From assembly GCA_023418925.1 (NCBI GenBank), contig JAEZYS010000002.1:1-64000 (forward strand): 64,000 bases of DNA. Direction: 5' to 3'. The translations under genes were made by a program, and so were the position numbers. The notes beneath the pieces were generated by a model, which was given only the letters and a program-made list of their open reading frames with translations, did no database searches and was not told where the DNA came from. The stretch comes from Bacillota bacterium (GTDB taxonomy: Bacteria; Bacillota; Clostridia; Oscillospirales; Ruminococcaceae). Shown here one piece after another: positions 37,798-46,300 of this stretch (within the stretch, counting starts at the first letter, position 1; every line of letters begins with the position of its first letter).

Positions 37798-37914
37798 ATG
37801 GTAAATTTACATAATTTATTAATTAGATCAAATTATTTGTCTGATATTGCTTCCGGGCAAGGTGCAAGTAAATTCATTTTCAATAGCATAGGTGTATACA
37901 TTTATAAACTGTGA
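37798..37914 (+). CDS. putative leader peptide of the purine cluster
   Basis: A 38-codon ORF (MVNLHNLLIR, then SNYLSDIASG, ending GVYIYKL) with a good TATGGAGG site 7 nt upstream. It matches no family I know. Its stop codon TGA (37912-37914) lies within the 5' arm of the intrinsic terminator that precedes purE. A ribosome reaching the stop would cover that arm and prevent the terminator from forming, so translation of the ORF could set purE transcription. It has no run of a single codon that would point to an amino acid signal. Confidence 0.5.
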   Translation: MVNLHNLLIRSNYLSDIASGQGASKFIFNSIGVYIYKL

Positions 37915-37934
37915 GGCTTCACAGTTTTTTTATT
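37906..37934 (+). terminator. attenuator-like terminator before purE
   Basis: 8-bp perfect stem AAACTGTG / CACAGTTT (37906-37913 and 37920-37927), 6-nt loop, followed by TTTTT. Located between the putative promoter and purE, so it acts on the operon's own transcript rather than ending an upstream gene. Confidence 0.75.
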
Positions 37935-37954
37935 TTAAATTTTGGAGGTATATT

Positions 37955-38455
37955 ATGTCTAAAAAAGTAGCAATTGTTATGGGCAGTGACAGTGATCTTC
38001 CAGTAGTAAAAGATGCTATATTGGAATTGAAAAAATTCAATATTAAGTATGAGGTACATGTTATGTCAGCACACAGAACTCCAGATGAAGCTGCAGAATT
38101 TTCAAAAAATGCTGCTAATACTGGATTTGGTGTTATTATTGCTGCTGCAGGTATGGCCGCTCATCTTGCTGGCGTTTTGGCTGCAAATACAATTATTCCT
38201 GTAATAGGTATTCCTATTAAATCATCATGTTTTGATGGAATGGATGCTTTACTTGCAACTGTAATGATGCCAAAGGGTATACCTGTTGCCACTGTTGCAG
38301 TCAATGGTGCCGCAAATGCTGCTATTCTTGCTGTACAGATGCTTGCACTTGGAGATAATGAACTCTCAGTTAAATTAACAACAATGAAGAATGATATGCG
38401 TGCTGCAATAGCAGTAAAAGATAAAAATCTTCAGGATGAATTATCTAAAATATAA
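37955..38455 (+). CDS. purE: N5-carboxyaminoimidazole ribonucleotide mutase
   Basis: Converts N5-CAIR to CAIR in purine synthesis. Class I PurE signature MGSDSDLPVVK near the N-terminus, SAHRTPDEAAEF, AAAGMAAHLAGVLAANT and the late MPKGIPVATVAVNGAANAAIL. 166 aa. Start at ATG 37955 behind TTGGAGG; an in-frame start at 37892 lies in the leader upstream of the terminator. No purK is seen in the window. Confidence 0.95.
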   Translation: MSKKVAIVMGSDSDLPVVKDAILELKKFNIKYEVHVMSAHRTPDEAAEFSKNAANTGFGVIIAAAGMAAHLAGVLAANTIIPVIGIPIKSSCFDGMDALLATVMMPKGIPVATVAVNGAANAAILAVQMLALGDNELSVKLTTMKNDMRAAIAVKDKNLQDELSKI

Positions 38456-38473
38456 ATATATGGAGGAATTAAA

Positions 38474-39190
38474 ATGAAAGATGTAATTAAAACAGAACAG
38501 CTTTATGAAGGAAAGGCAAAAAAAGTTTTTGCAACAAATGATCCAGATCTTGTTATTGTAGATTATAAGGATGATGCAACTGCTTTCAATGGTGAAAAGA
38601 AAGGTACAATCAACAATAAGGGTATTATCAATAACAAGATGACAAACTATATGTTCGGATTACTTGAAAAAGAAGGAGTTCCTACTCACCTTGTAAAAGA
38701 ACTTAGCGACAGGGAAACCCTTGTAAAAAAGGTTTCAATCGTACCACTTGAAGTAATAGTAAGAAACGTTGCAGCAGGTAGTTTTTCAAAGAAGCTTGGT
38801 ATTCCAGAAGGTACTCAGCTTAAAACTCCTACACTTGAATTCAGCTATAAAAATGATGAATTAGGTGATCCATTTATAAATGATTACTATGCACTTGGAC
38901 TTGGACTTGCAACTAAAGAAGAGATTGCAGAAATTACAAAGTATGCTTTCAAGGTAAATGAATTTATGCTTAATTTCTTTAAGAAAGTAAATGTTGATCT
39001 TATTGATTTTAAGATAGAATTCGGTAAGACATCTGATGGACAGATTATTCTTGCAGATGAAATTTCACCTGATACATGCAGATTCTGGGACAGTACAACT
39101 CATGAAAAGCTTGATAAAGACAGATTCCGTCGTGATATGGGCGGTGTTGAAGACGCATATCAGGAAATGATGAAGCGTATTTTGGTTTAA
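38474..39190 (+). CDS. purC: SAICAR synthase
   Basis: A 238-aa phosphoribosylaminoimidazole-succinocarboxamide synthase that condenses CAIR with aspartate using ATP. Landmarks: YEGKAKKVFAT near the N-terminus, VIVDYKDDATAFNGEKKG, PLEVIVRNVAAGS, and EISPDTCRFWD. Full length. GGAGG is 8 nt before the start; 18 nt separate it from purE. Confidence 0.96.
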   Translation: MKDVIKTEQLYEGKAKKVFATNDPDLVIVDYKDDATAFNGEKKGTINNKGIINNKMTNYMFGLLEKEGVPTHLVKELSDRETLVKKVSIVPLEVIVRNVAAGSFSKKLGIPEGTQLKTPTLEFSYKNDELGDPFINDYYALGLGLATKEEIAEITKYAFKVNEFMLNFFKKVNVDLIDFKIEFGKTSDGQIILADEISPDTCRFWDSTTHEKLDKDRFRRDMGGVEDAYQEMMKRILV

Positions 39191-39226
39191 TAATAAAACT
39201 CTGATTATTCGGGGTGGAGGTAAGAA

Positions 39227-40657
39227 ATGTTCAATAATATACATGAAGAATGTGGTATTTTTGCATTATATAGTAAAGAAAAAACTGATGTAAACGTACA
39301 GACATATTTAGGTCTGTACGCTTTACAGCACAGAGGTCAGGAAGCATGTGGTATAGTTGTCAATGATCAAGGCTTGTTTAATTATCATAAAGATCTTGGA
39401 TTAGTACATGACGTCTTTGACAAAGAAACTCTTGAAAAAATTGGTCATGGAAAAATTGCAATAGGCCATGTGCGTTATTCTACTACAGGTAATTCCAATC
39501 GTTCAAATGCGCAGCCACTTGTAGTCAGACACATAAAAGGACCACTATCTATAGCACATAATGGAAACCTTACTAACGCAAGGGAACTGCGTGAGGAATA
39601 TGAGCTTAAGGGTGCAATATTCCATGGAACTGCTGATACTGAAGTTATTTCATATGCAATAACTGAACAGCGTCTTGTCTGTGCATCTATAGAAGAGTCA
39701 GTTGAAAAAGCTATGGGAAGATTAAAAGGCGCATTCTCAATAGTTGTTATGTCGCCAAAAAAGCTCATTGCTGCAAGAGATCCCAACGGATTCAGACCTC
39801 TTTCATTAGGAAAACTTAATGATGGTTCATTTGTAGTTTCATCTGAAACATGTGCATTTGATAGCATTGGCGCTGAATTTGTAAGAGATATTCTTCCAGG
39901 TGAACTTATCATTATTGATGAGGATGGTGTTAGATCAATTAAGGCGCATTGTGGAAATAAAGGTACACTTTGTGTATTTGAGTACGTTTATTTTGCCCGC
40001 CCTGATTCAATAATTGAAGGTTCAAGTGTGCATCGTGCTAGACTTACCGCAGGTGAATGCTTATGGAAGGAAAGTCCTGTTGATGCTGATGTAGTTATTG
40101 GAGTTCCTGACAGTGGTCTTGATGCAGCGCTTGGTCTTTCAAGAGCGTCAGGTATTCCTTATGGAGTAGGTTTTATAAAAAATAGATATGTAGGAAGAAC
40201 ATTTATTCAGCCAAATCAGTCTGACCGTACAAATTCAGTAAAAATCAAACTGAATGTAGTCAAGGACACTGTTTATGGCAAAAGAGTTATCCTTGTGGAC
40301 GATAGTATAGTAAGAGGAACAACTTCAAAGCGAATTGTAAATCTTATTAAAGAAGCAGGCGCAAAGGAAGTTCATGTAAGAATATCATGTCCGCCTTTTA
40401 CAAATCCTTGTTATTTCGGAACTGATATTGACAGCAAAGAAAATCTTATTGCCTGCAAAATGTCAATTGATGAAATTACTAAGGAAATCGGAGCTGACTC
40501 GCTTGCTTACCTTAGCATAGATGCAGTAAATAATCTTGTTAAGCATTCTAAATGCGGATTTTGTGATGCATGCTTTACAGGTAATTATCCTGTTGATGTA
40601 CCTAAGAGTATGCCAAAGGATAAGTTTGAATTCAGAATAGGCGATATAAAGCAGTAA
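39227..40657 (+). CDS. purF: amidophosphoribosyltransferase
   Basis: Commits PRPP to purine synthesis using glutamine. The short pro-segment MFNNIHEE precedes the catalytic Cys of CGIFALY, so self-cleavage is expected. The glutaminase domain is followed by the PRPP-binding motif VILVDDSIVRGTTSK. Cysteines of a Bacillus-type [4Fe-4S] enzyme are in LCVFEYVYF, NPCYFGTDI and CDACFTGNYP. 476 aa, full length. Confidence 0.96.
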   Translation: MFNNIHEECGIFALYSKEKTDVNVQTYLGLYALQHRGQEACGIVVNDQGLFNYHKDLGLVHDVFDKETLEKIGHGKIAIGHVRYSTTGNSNRSNAQPLVVRHIKGPLSIAHNGNLTNARELREEYELKGAIFHGTADTEVISYAITEQRLVCASIEESVEKAMGRLKGAFSIVVMSPKKLIAARDPNGFRPLSLGKLNDGSFVVSSETCAFDSIGAEFVRDILPGELIIIDEDGVRSIKAHCGNKGTLCVFEYVYFARPDSIIEGSSVHRARLTAGECLWKESPVDADVVIGVPDSGLDAALGLSRASGIPYGVGFIKNRYVGRTFIQPNQSDRTNSVKIKLNVVKDTVYGKRVILVDDSIVRGTTSKRIVNLIKEAGAKEVHVRISCPPFTNPCYFGTDIDSKENLIACKMSIDEITKEIGADSLAYLSIDAVNNLVKHSKCGFCDACFTGNYPVDVPKSMPKDKFEFRIGDIKQ

Positions 40658-40678
40658 AAGAAAGGTATGGATATTTAA

Positions 40679-41713
40679 ATGAAGAGTTTTTCAGAGAGCT
40701 ATAAAGAAGCTGGTGTTGACGTTACTGCAGGATATAAGGCTGTAGAATTAATGAAATCTCATGTTGCAAAGACTATGACCAGCGGAGTATTGTCAGGGTT
40801 AGGCGGTTTCGGTGGCTTGTTTGAGCTTGATATGACAGGCATTAGCAAACCAGTTCTTGTTTCCGGTACTGATGGTGTCGGCACAAAGTTGAAAATTGCT
40901 TTCCTTATGGACAAGCATAACACAGTTGGTATTGACTGCGTTGCAATGTGTGTTAATGATATTATTTGCTGTGGAGCAAAGCCACAGTTTTTCCTTGATT
41001 ACATAGCTGTTGGAAAGAATTATCCTGAAAAGGTTGCACAGATTGTTGAAGGTGTCGCTGAAGGATGTGTTCAGTCTGGATGTGCATTGATAGGTGGAGA
41101 AACAGCAGAAATGCCTGGTTTCTATCCTGAGGACGAATATGATCTTGCAGGTTTCTCAGTTGGTGTTGTTGATAAGGCAAAGATTCTTAAGCCTGATACT
41201 CAGAAGCCTGGTGATATAATGATTGCAATCAAGTCAAGTGGTGTTCATTCTAATGGTTTCTCACTTGTAAGAAAAGTATTCACTGTAAGTGAACAAAATC
41301 TTGCAAGACATTATTCTGATATAGGAACAACCCTTGGAGATTGTTTACTGACACCAACTAAGATTTATGTAAAGGCAATTATGTCACTTCTTGATGCAGT
41401 TACAGTTAAATCAATCAGCCATATTACCGGCGGTGGTTTTTATGAAAATATTCCTCGTTCACTTCCAAATGGAATAAGTGCAAAGATTGCAAGAAGCAAT
41501 GTTCAGGTGCTTCCTATATTTGATATGATTGCAAAGACAGGAAAAATTCCTGAAAGAGATATGTTCAATACATTTAATATGGGTGTTGGAATGTGTGTAG
41601 TTGTAGATAAAAATGATGCTGATAAGGCTGTTGCAGCTATCAATGCAGCTGGTCAAGAAGCATACATTCTTGGTGAACTTGTTGCTGCTGATGATGGAGT
41701 AATTATTCAGTAA
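40679..41713 (+). CDS. purM: phosphoribosylformylglycinamidine cyclo-ligase (AIR synthase)
   Basis: A 344-aa ATP-dependent enzyme that closes the imidazole ring. Landmarks: SGTDGVGTKLKIA (ATP site), GIDCVAMCVNDI, GGETAEMPGFY and SSGVHSNGFSLVR, and THITGGG-like HITGGGFYENIPR. Full length. A 224-nt gap with a pseudogene separates it from purN. Confidence 0.96.
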   Translation: MKSFSESYKEAGVDVTAGYKAVELMKSHVAKTMTSGVLSGLGGFGGLFELDMTGISKPVLVSGTDGVGTKLKIAFLMDKHNTVGIDCVAMCVNDIICCGAKPQFFLDYIAVGKNYPEKVAQIVEGVAEGCVQSGCALIGGETAEMPGFYPEDEYDLAGFSVGVVDKAKILKPDTQKPGDIMIAIKSSGVHSNGFSLVRKVFTVSEQNLARHYSDIGTTLGDCLLTPTKIYVKAIMSLLDAVTVKSISHITGGGFYENIPRSLPNGISAKIARSNVQVLPIFDMIAKTGKIPERDMFNTFNMGVGMCVVVDKNDADKAVAAINAAGQEAYILGELVAADDGVIIQ

Positions 41714-41730
41714 TAAGAGGGGACAGTATA

Positions 41731-41894
41731 ATTCAAACTGCCATACTTAAAACGAATAGGTTAATTTTAAGACCTTTTCATATTGAACATGCTAAATAAA
41801 TATACAATGGTTATCAAGTGATCCTGAAGTTTCAAGATATATGTTAAATAAGTTTGATAGTTCAGTAAATTTGGTGGAAAAGGGTATATTCTAA
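41731..41894 (+). pseudogene. remnant of a GNAT-family acetyltransferase
   Basis: Translating the purM-purN gap gives LKTNRLILRPFHIEHAK, then a stop, then in the next frame WLSSDPEVSRYMLNKFDSS before another stop. Together these match the first 50 or so residues of RimJ/RimL-type acetyltransferases (usual form TERLILRPF...D...). The rest of the gene is gone. A TAA and a frame change disable it, so this is a degraded insertion or a deleted operon member. Confidence 0.7.
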
Positions 41895-41949
41895 ATTTAA
41901 TATAATCAAAGTTAGTTTCCGTATTGACTTAAATTAGGTGGAATATAAA

Positions 41950-42576
41950 ATGAAAAATATAGTTGTTTTAGTATCAGGGGGCGGAACAAATCTTCAGGCA
42001 CTTATTGATGCTGAAAACAGAGGCGAAATTCCAAACGGAAAAATTACCTGTGTAATTTCTTCAAAAGCTGATGTTTATGCACTTGAACGCGCTAAGAACA
42101 ATAATATAAAGGCTGTTATTATTCCTAGAAAAGATTATTCAGATAATAAAAGTTATGGTAAAGCTATGCTTAAGCTTCTCAAAGAAGAAAATGCAGATTT
42201 GATTATTCTTGCAGGTTTTATGACAATACTTGATGAAGAAGTTATAAAAGCTTATCCAAATAAGATTATTAATGTTCATCCTGCTTTGATTCCAAGCTTT
42301 TGCGGAGTTGGTTATTATGGCCTTCGTGTTCATGAAGAAGCTCTTAAAAAGGGTGTAAAAATTACAGGAGCAACCGTTCACTTTGTTAATGAGAAAGCAG
42401 ATGATGGTGCAATTATACTTCAAGGAACATCACAAGTAAAATATGGTGATACACCTGAAATATTGCAAAAGCGTGTTATGCAGGAAGTTGAATGGAATAT
42501 ACTTCCTAAAGCGGCAGCATTATTCTGTGATGATAAGATTTTTATTGAAAATGGAAATGCATATATAAAGGAGTAA
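41950..42576 (+). CDS. purN: phosphoribosylglycinamide formyltransferase
   Basis: A 208-aa 10-formyl-THF-dependent GAR transformylase. Landmarks: VLVSGGGTNLQALIDA at the start, LAGFMTILDEE, INVHPALIPSF with the catalytic His, GVKITGATVHFVNEKADDG with the catalytic Asp. Start at ATG 41950 after AGGTGG; the in-frame GTG at 41938 is part of that site. The AAGGAG for the next gene lies in its last codons. Confidence 0.95.
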   Translation: MKNIVVLVSGGGTNLQALIDAENRGEIPNGKITCVISSKADVYALERAKNNNIKAVIIPRKDYSDNKSYGKAMLKLLKEENADLIILAGFMTILDEEVIKAYPNKIINVHPALIPSFCGVGYYGLRVHEEALKKGVKITGATVHFVNEKADDGAIILQGTSQVKYGDTPEILQKRVMQEVEWNILPKAAALFCDDKIFIENGNAYIKE

Positions 42577-42582
42577 CGACAG

Positions 42583-43296
42583 ATGAAAAAAGAAAATATA
42601 AGTAAATTATTATCTTCAAATGCTTACCCTGGCAGAGGAATTATTATTGGAAAATCTGCTGACGGAAAGTATGCTGTAACTGCTTATTTTATTATGGGAC
42701 GTAGTGAAAACAGCCGTAACAGAGTATTTGTTGAAGATGGAAACGGTATTCGTACACAAGCTTTTGACCCATCTAAATTAACAGATCCTCATCTTATTAT
42801 ATATGCTCCTGTCAGAGTTCTCGGAAATAAAACTATAGTAACAAATGGTGATCAGACTGATACAATTTATGATCTTATGAACCAGCAGATGACTTTTGAA
42901 GAATCTCTCAGAACAAGAGAATTTGAAGATGACGCACCTAATTATACTCCAAGAATTTCAGGTATTATTAAGGTTGATTCAAATGATTATAACTATGCTA
43001 TGTCAATTCTGAAAAGTGCTAATGGTGATCAATCATCATGTCAGAGATTTACTTTCTCATATAAAAATCCTATTGCTGGCGAAGGTCACTTTATTCACAC
43101 ATATATGGGCGATGGCAATCCACTTCCAAGCTTTGAAGGTGAACCGGAACTCATTGAAATATCAGGAAAAATTGATGAATTTACAGATATGCTGTGGAAT
43201 TCACTTAATGCTGACAATAAAGTATCATTGTTTGTAAGATATATTTCTTTGGATGATAATACTACTGAAACAAGAATCGTAAACAAAAATAAGTAG
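42583..43296 (+). CDS. purO: IMP cyclohydrolase, PurO-type (IMP_cyclohyd family)
   Basis: A 237-aa protein of the family that performs the last step, FAICAR to IMP, in archaea and some anaerobic bacteria. Family landmarks: NAYPGRGIIIGKSADG at the N-terminus, AYFIMGRSENSRNRVF, and ESLRTREFEDDAPNYTPRISG. It is not homologous to the MGS-like IMP cyclohydrolase domain of PurH. Its position directly upstream of the transformylase-only gene shows that two proteins replace bifunctional PurH. Starts 6 nt after the purN stop. Confidence 0.88.
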   Translation: MKKENISKLLSSNAYPGRGIIIGKSADGKYAVTAYFIMGRSENSRNRVFVEDGNGIRTQAFDPSKLTDPHLIIYAPVRVLGNKTIVTNGDQTDTIYDLMNQQMTFEESLRTREFEDDAPNYTPRISGIIKVDSNDYNYAMSILKSANGDQSSCQRFTFSYKNPIAGEGHFIHTYMGDGNPLPSFEGEPELIEISGKIDEFTDMLWNSLNADNKVSLFVRYISLDDNTTETRIVNKNK

Positions 43297-43311
43297 TCGG
43301 AGGTATTTGTA

Positions 43312-44487
43312 ATGTCTGTTGAAATGCAGCTTAAATATGGATGTAACCCAAATCAGAAACCGTCTAGAATATATATGGAAAATGGTGAGCTTCCAATTGA
43401 CGTTTTAAATGGCAAGCCAGGATATATAAATCTACTTGATGCATTTAACGGCTGGCAGCTTGTTAAAGAATTAAAAAAAGCTACAGGAATGTGTGCGGCA
43501 ACATCTTTTAAGCACGTTTCTCCAGCTGGTGCAGCTGTCGGAGAACCTCTTTCCGATACTTTAAAGAAGATGTATTTCGTTGATGATCTTGAACTTTCTC
43601 CTTTAGCTTCCGCATATGCAAGAGCAAGAGGTGCTGATAGAATGTCATCATACGGTGACTTTATCGCTCTTTCGGATATCTGTGATGTTCCTACAGCAAA
43701 AATGATTCATAGAGAAGTATCAGATGGTGTTATTGCTCCCGGATATACTGATGAGGCACTTGAAATCTTAAAATCAAAGAGAAAGGGCACATACAATATA
43801 ATCAAAATTGACGAAAATTATGTACCTGCACCAATTGAAACAAAGCATGTATTTGGTATAACATTTGAACAGGGAAGAAATGAGCTTGATATTAATAACG
43901 AGCTTCTTTCTAATGTAGTTACAGAAAATAAGAATATACCTGAAAGTAAGAAAAGAGATCTTTTAATAAGTCTTATTACTCTTAAGTACACACAATCAAA
44001 CAGCGTATGCTATGTTAAGGACGGACAGGCAATTGGTATCGGTGCTGGTCAGCAATCAAGAATTCACTGTACAAGACTTGCTGGAAACAAGGCCGATATT
44101 TGGTGGTTAAGACAATCTCCGAAAGTTCTTTCACTTCAGTTTGTTGATAATATCCGCCGTGCTGACAGAGATAATGCAATTGACGTTTATATTTCTGATG
44201 AATATATGGATGTTCTTGCTGATGGATCATGGGAAAATATTTTTAAGGTTAAGCCTGATGTATTTACTAAGGTAGAACAGAAAGCTTGGCTTGCACAGAA
44301 TGAAAATGTATGCCTTGGTTCAGATGCATTCTTTCCATTTGGCGATAATATTGAACGTGCTAAGAAGAGTGGAGTAGCATTCATTGCACAGCCTGGTGGA
44401 TCAATCAGGGATGACAATGTTATCGATACTTGCAATAAATATGATATTGCTATGGTATTTACTGGAATCAGACTTTTCCATCATTGA
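43312..44487 (+). CDS. purH: AICAR transformylase (PurH C-terminal domain only)
   Basis: A 391-aa stand-alone phosphoribosylaminoimidazolecarboxamide formyltransferase. It starts with the transformylase fold (MQLKYGCNPNQKPSRIY) and lacks the roughly 190-aa N-terminal IMP cyclohydrolase domain of usual PurH. Active-site stretches are present: TSFKHVSPAGAAVG (catalytic Lys-His) and TQSNSVCYVKDGQAIGIGAGQQSR. C-terminus ends normally with FTGIRLFHH. CGGAGG precedes the ATG by 7-8 nt. Confidence 0.93.
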   Translation: MSVEMQLKYGCNPNQKPSRIYMENGELPIDVLNGKPGYINLLDAFNGWQLVKELKKATGMCAATSFKHVSPAGAAVGEPLSDTLKKMYFVDDLELSPLASAYARARGADRMSSYGDFIALSDICDVPTAKMIHREVSDGVIAPGYTDEALEILKSKRKGTYNIIKIDENYVPAPIETKHVFGITFEQGRNELDINNELLSNVVTENKNIPESKKRDLLISLITLKYTQSNSVCYVKDGQAIGIGAGQQSRIHCTRLAGNKADIWWLRQSPKVLSLQFVDNIRRADRDNAIDVYISDEYMDVLADGSWENIFKVKPDVFTKVEQKAWLAQNENVCLGSDAFFPFGDNIERAKKSGVAFIAQPGGSIRDDNVIDTCNKYDIAMVFTGIRLFHH

Positions 44488-44518
44488 TTTACAGAATTAA
44501 TTCATTTCAGAAAGGAGT

Positions 44519-44535
44519 ATGCTGTCAGACAGCAT
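44519..44535 (+). promoter_or_regulatory. hairpin between ribosome site and start codon of mmcQ
   Basis: AAAGGAG at 44511-44517 is separated by 28 nt from the ATG at 44546. Within the gap lies a perfect 7-bp hairpin ATGCTGT-CAG-ACAGCAT. Without the hairpin the spacing would be 11 nt, a normal distance. No other ribosome site is visible near the ATG. Confidence 0.55.
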
Positions 44536-44545
44536 GTAAGTTTTT

Positions 44546-44923
44546 ATGAGGGCAGCAGATATTTATCCGGAGCTTGAGGAGTATTTATTATCAAAACCTG
44601 GAGTTGAAAAGGACTATAAGGTAGAGTGGGACTGGACTCGTTTTATGATCAGAGGCAAAATGTTTGCAGCTTTTTGTTCTGAGGGAGTAGAGTCTGCATT
44701 AATAAATGTTAAAAGTGAACCAGAATTTAATGAATTTATGCGCAAAACCTATGATGATGTCAATGAGGGATATTACATGAACAAGGTTCATTGGAATGCT
44801 GTAAAGCTTACGGGAACAGTTCCTTATGATGTTGTCAAGGAAATGTGTGACAGGGGATATAGTCTTATTTTAAAATCCCTACCAAAGAAGGTTCAGCAAG
44901 AAATACTTAGTCACGAGGATTAA
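44546..44923 (+). CDS. MmcQ/YjbR family protein
   Basis: A 125-aa MmcQ/YjbR (CyaY-like fold) protein. Family features include the start AADIYPELEEYLLSKPGVEKDY, the middle VEWDWTRFMIRGKMFAAF, the NEGYYMNKVHWNAVKL stretch and a C-terminal helix ending SLILKSLPKK. Members are small putative DNA-binding proteins; no enzymatic role is established. Its place between purH and purD is unusual, and there is no sign that it is a purine enzyme. Confidence 0.82.
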   Translation: MRAADIYPELEEYLLSKPGVEKDYKVEWDWTRFMIRGKMFAAFCSEGVESALINVKSEPEFNEFMRKTYDDVNEGYYMNKVHWNAVKLTGTVPYDVVKEMCDRGYSLILKSLPKKVQQEILSHED

Positions 44924-45013
44924 GTTAAGTTTTTCAAACTATGAGTTTGGTCTTTTCGGAGTATTATCCGATTTCTGCTCTTGCAGGTTGACAAAACTCA
45001 GAAAGGATGGTCA

Positions 45014-46300
45014 TTGGCATTGAAAATTTTAGTAGTGGGCAGCGGCGGAAGAGAACACGCTATTATCATGAAGCTTGCCGAAAGTAAAAGAGTAGATAAG
45101 CTATATTGTACTCCTGGTAACGGGGGCATTTCAAGATATGCAGAATGTTTTGATATAAAAGCAACAGATATAGAAGGTGTAGTCGGGCTTTCAAAAAGGC
45201 TTTTACCTGATATGGTTGTTGTAGCACCTGATGATCCATTGGTTCTTGGAATGGTTGATGCTCTTAATAAGGAAGGCTTTGTTACCTTTGGACCAAATAA
45301 AGCAGCAGCTATAATTGAGGGAAGTAAGGTTTTTTCTAAGGACCTGATGAAAAAAAATAATATTCCAACTGCCGGATATGAAACATTCGATAACTTTGAT
45401 GATGCAGTTGCATATATCAAAAAACAGAATACTTATCCAACAGTAATTAAGGCTGATGGACTTGCTTTAGGTAAAGGAGTTATAATTGCACAGGATGAGG
45501 CTGAAGCAATTGAAGCCGTTAATTCAATTATGAATGATAGGGTTTTCGGTGCAAGCGGTTCACATCTAGTTGTTGAGGAATTTCTGACAGGCCCTGAAAT
45601 ATCTGTTTTATCATTTACAGATGGCAATGTTGTTGTTCCTATGATATCATCAATGGATCACAAGAGAGCACTTGATAATGATGAAGGACTTAATACCGGA
45701 GGTATGGGAACAGTTGCTCCAAACCCTTTCTATACTAAGAAAGTTGCAGATGAATGTATGGAAAAGATATTTATTCCCACAATCAATGCAATGAAATCTG
45801 AAGGCAGAACATTTAAGGGCTGCTTGTATTTCGGATTAATGGTAACACCTAATGGTGTAAAGGTAATAGAGTATAACTGTAGATTCGGTGATCCTGAAAC
45901 ACAGGTTGTTCTTCCTTTGCTTGATACAGACCTTGTTGATATATTTGAAGCTGTCTATAATGGAAAATTATCTGATATTGATATAAAATGGAAGAATGAA
46001 AGTTGCTCTTGTGTTGTTATGGCAAGCGGCGGTTATCCTAAAAAGTATCAGACAGGCCTTGAAATATCGGGGTTTGACAGTAAAGGTCAGGTTGATGGTG
46101 CTTTTGTATATCATTCGGGTACAAAGTATTCTGATGGAAAGTTCTATACAGCAGGCGGACGCGTTCTTGGTGTAACTGCTACAGGGGAAACACTTACAGC
46201 CGCACTGAACAAGTCATATGCGGCTGTTTCAAAAATATCATTTGAAAATGCTCATTACAGAAAAGACATTGGAAAGAGAGCACTTTCAGCTAAAATTTAA
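45014..46300 (+). CDS. purD: phosphoribosylamine-glycine ligase
   Basis: A 428-aa ATP-grasp enzyme that joins phosphoribosylamine to glycine. Landmarks: LVVGSGGREHAI at the N-terminus, KADGLALGKGV (ATP-grasp lysine loop), GPEISVLSFTDG, DNDEGLNTGGMGTVAP and EYNCRFGDPETQ. TTG at 45014 is preferred because AAAGGA lies 6 nt upstream; an in-frame TTG at 44981 would add 11 unrelated residues. Last gene of the purine cluster. Confidence 0.94.
   Translation: MALKILVVGSGGREHAIIMKLAESKRVDKLYCTPGNGGISRYAECFDIKATDIEGVVGLSKRLLPDMVVVAPDDPLVLGMVDALNKEGFVTFGPNKAAAIIEGSKVFSKDLMKKNNIPTAGYETFDNFDDAVAYIKKQNTYPTVIKADGLALGKGVIIAQDEAEAIEAVNSIMNDRVFGASGSHLVVEEFLTGPEISVLSFTDGNVVVPMISSMDHKRALDNDEGLNTGGMGTVAPNPFYTKKVADECMEKIFIPTINAMKSEGRTFKGCLYFGLMVTPNGVKVIEYNCRFGDPETQVVLPLLDTDLVDIFEAVYNGKLSDIDIKWKNESCSCVVMASGGYPKKYQTGLEISGFDSKGQVDGAFVYHSGTKYSDGKFYTAGGRVLGVTATGETLTAALNKSYAAVSKISFENAHYRKDIGKRALSAKI

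Noticed and set aside
37755..37954. Purine (guanine) riboswitch before purE
   Set aside because: None of the conserved junction bases of the purine aptamer are present; the leader holds a translated-looking ORF instead.
44981..45013. Longer N-terminus for PurD starting at TTG 44981
   Set aside because: The added residues do not belong to the family and the ribosome site lies downstream of that codon.
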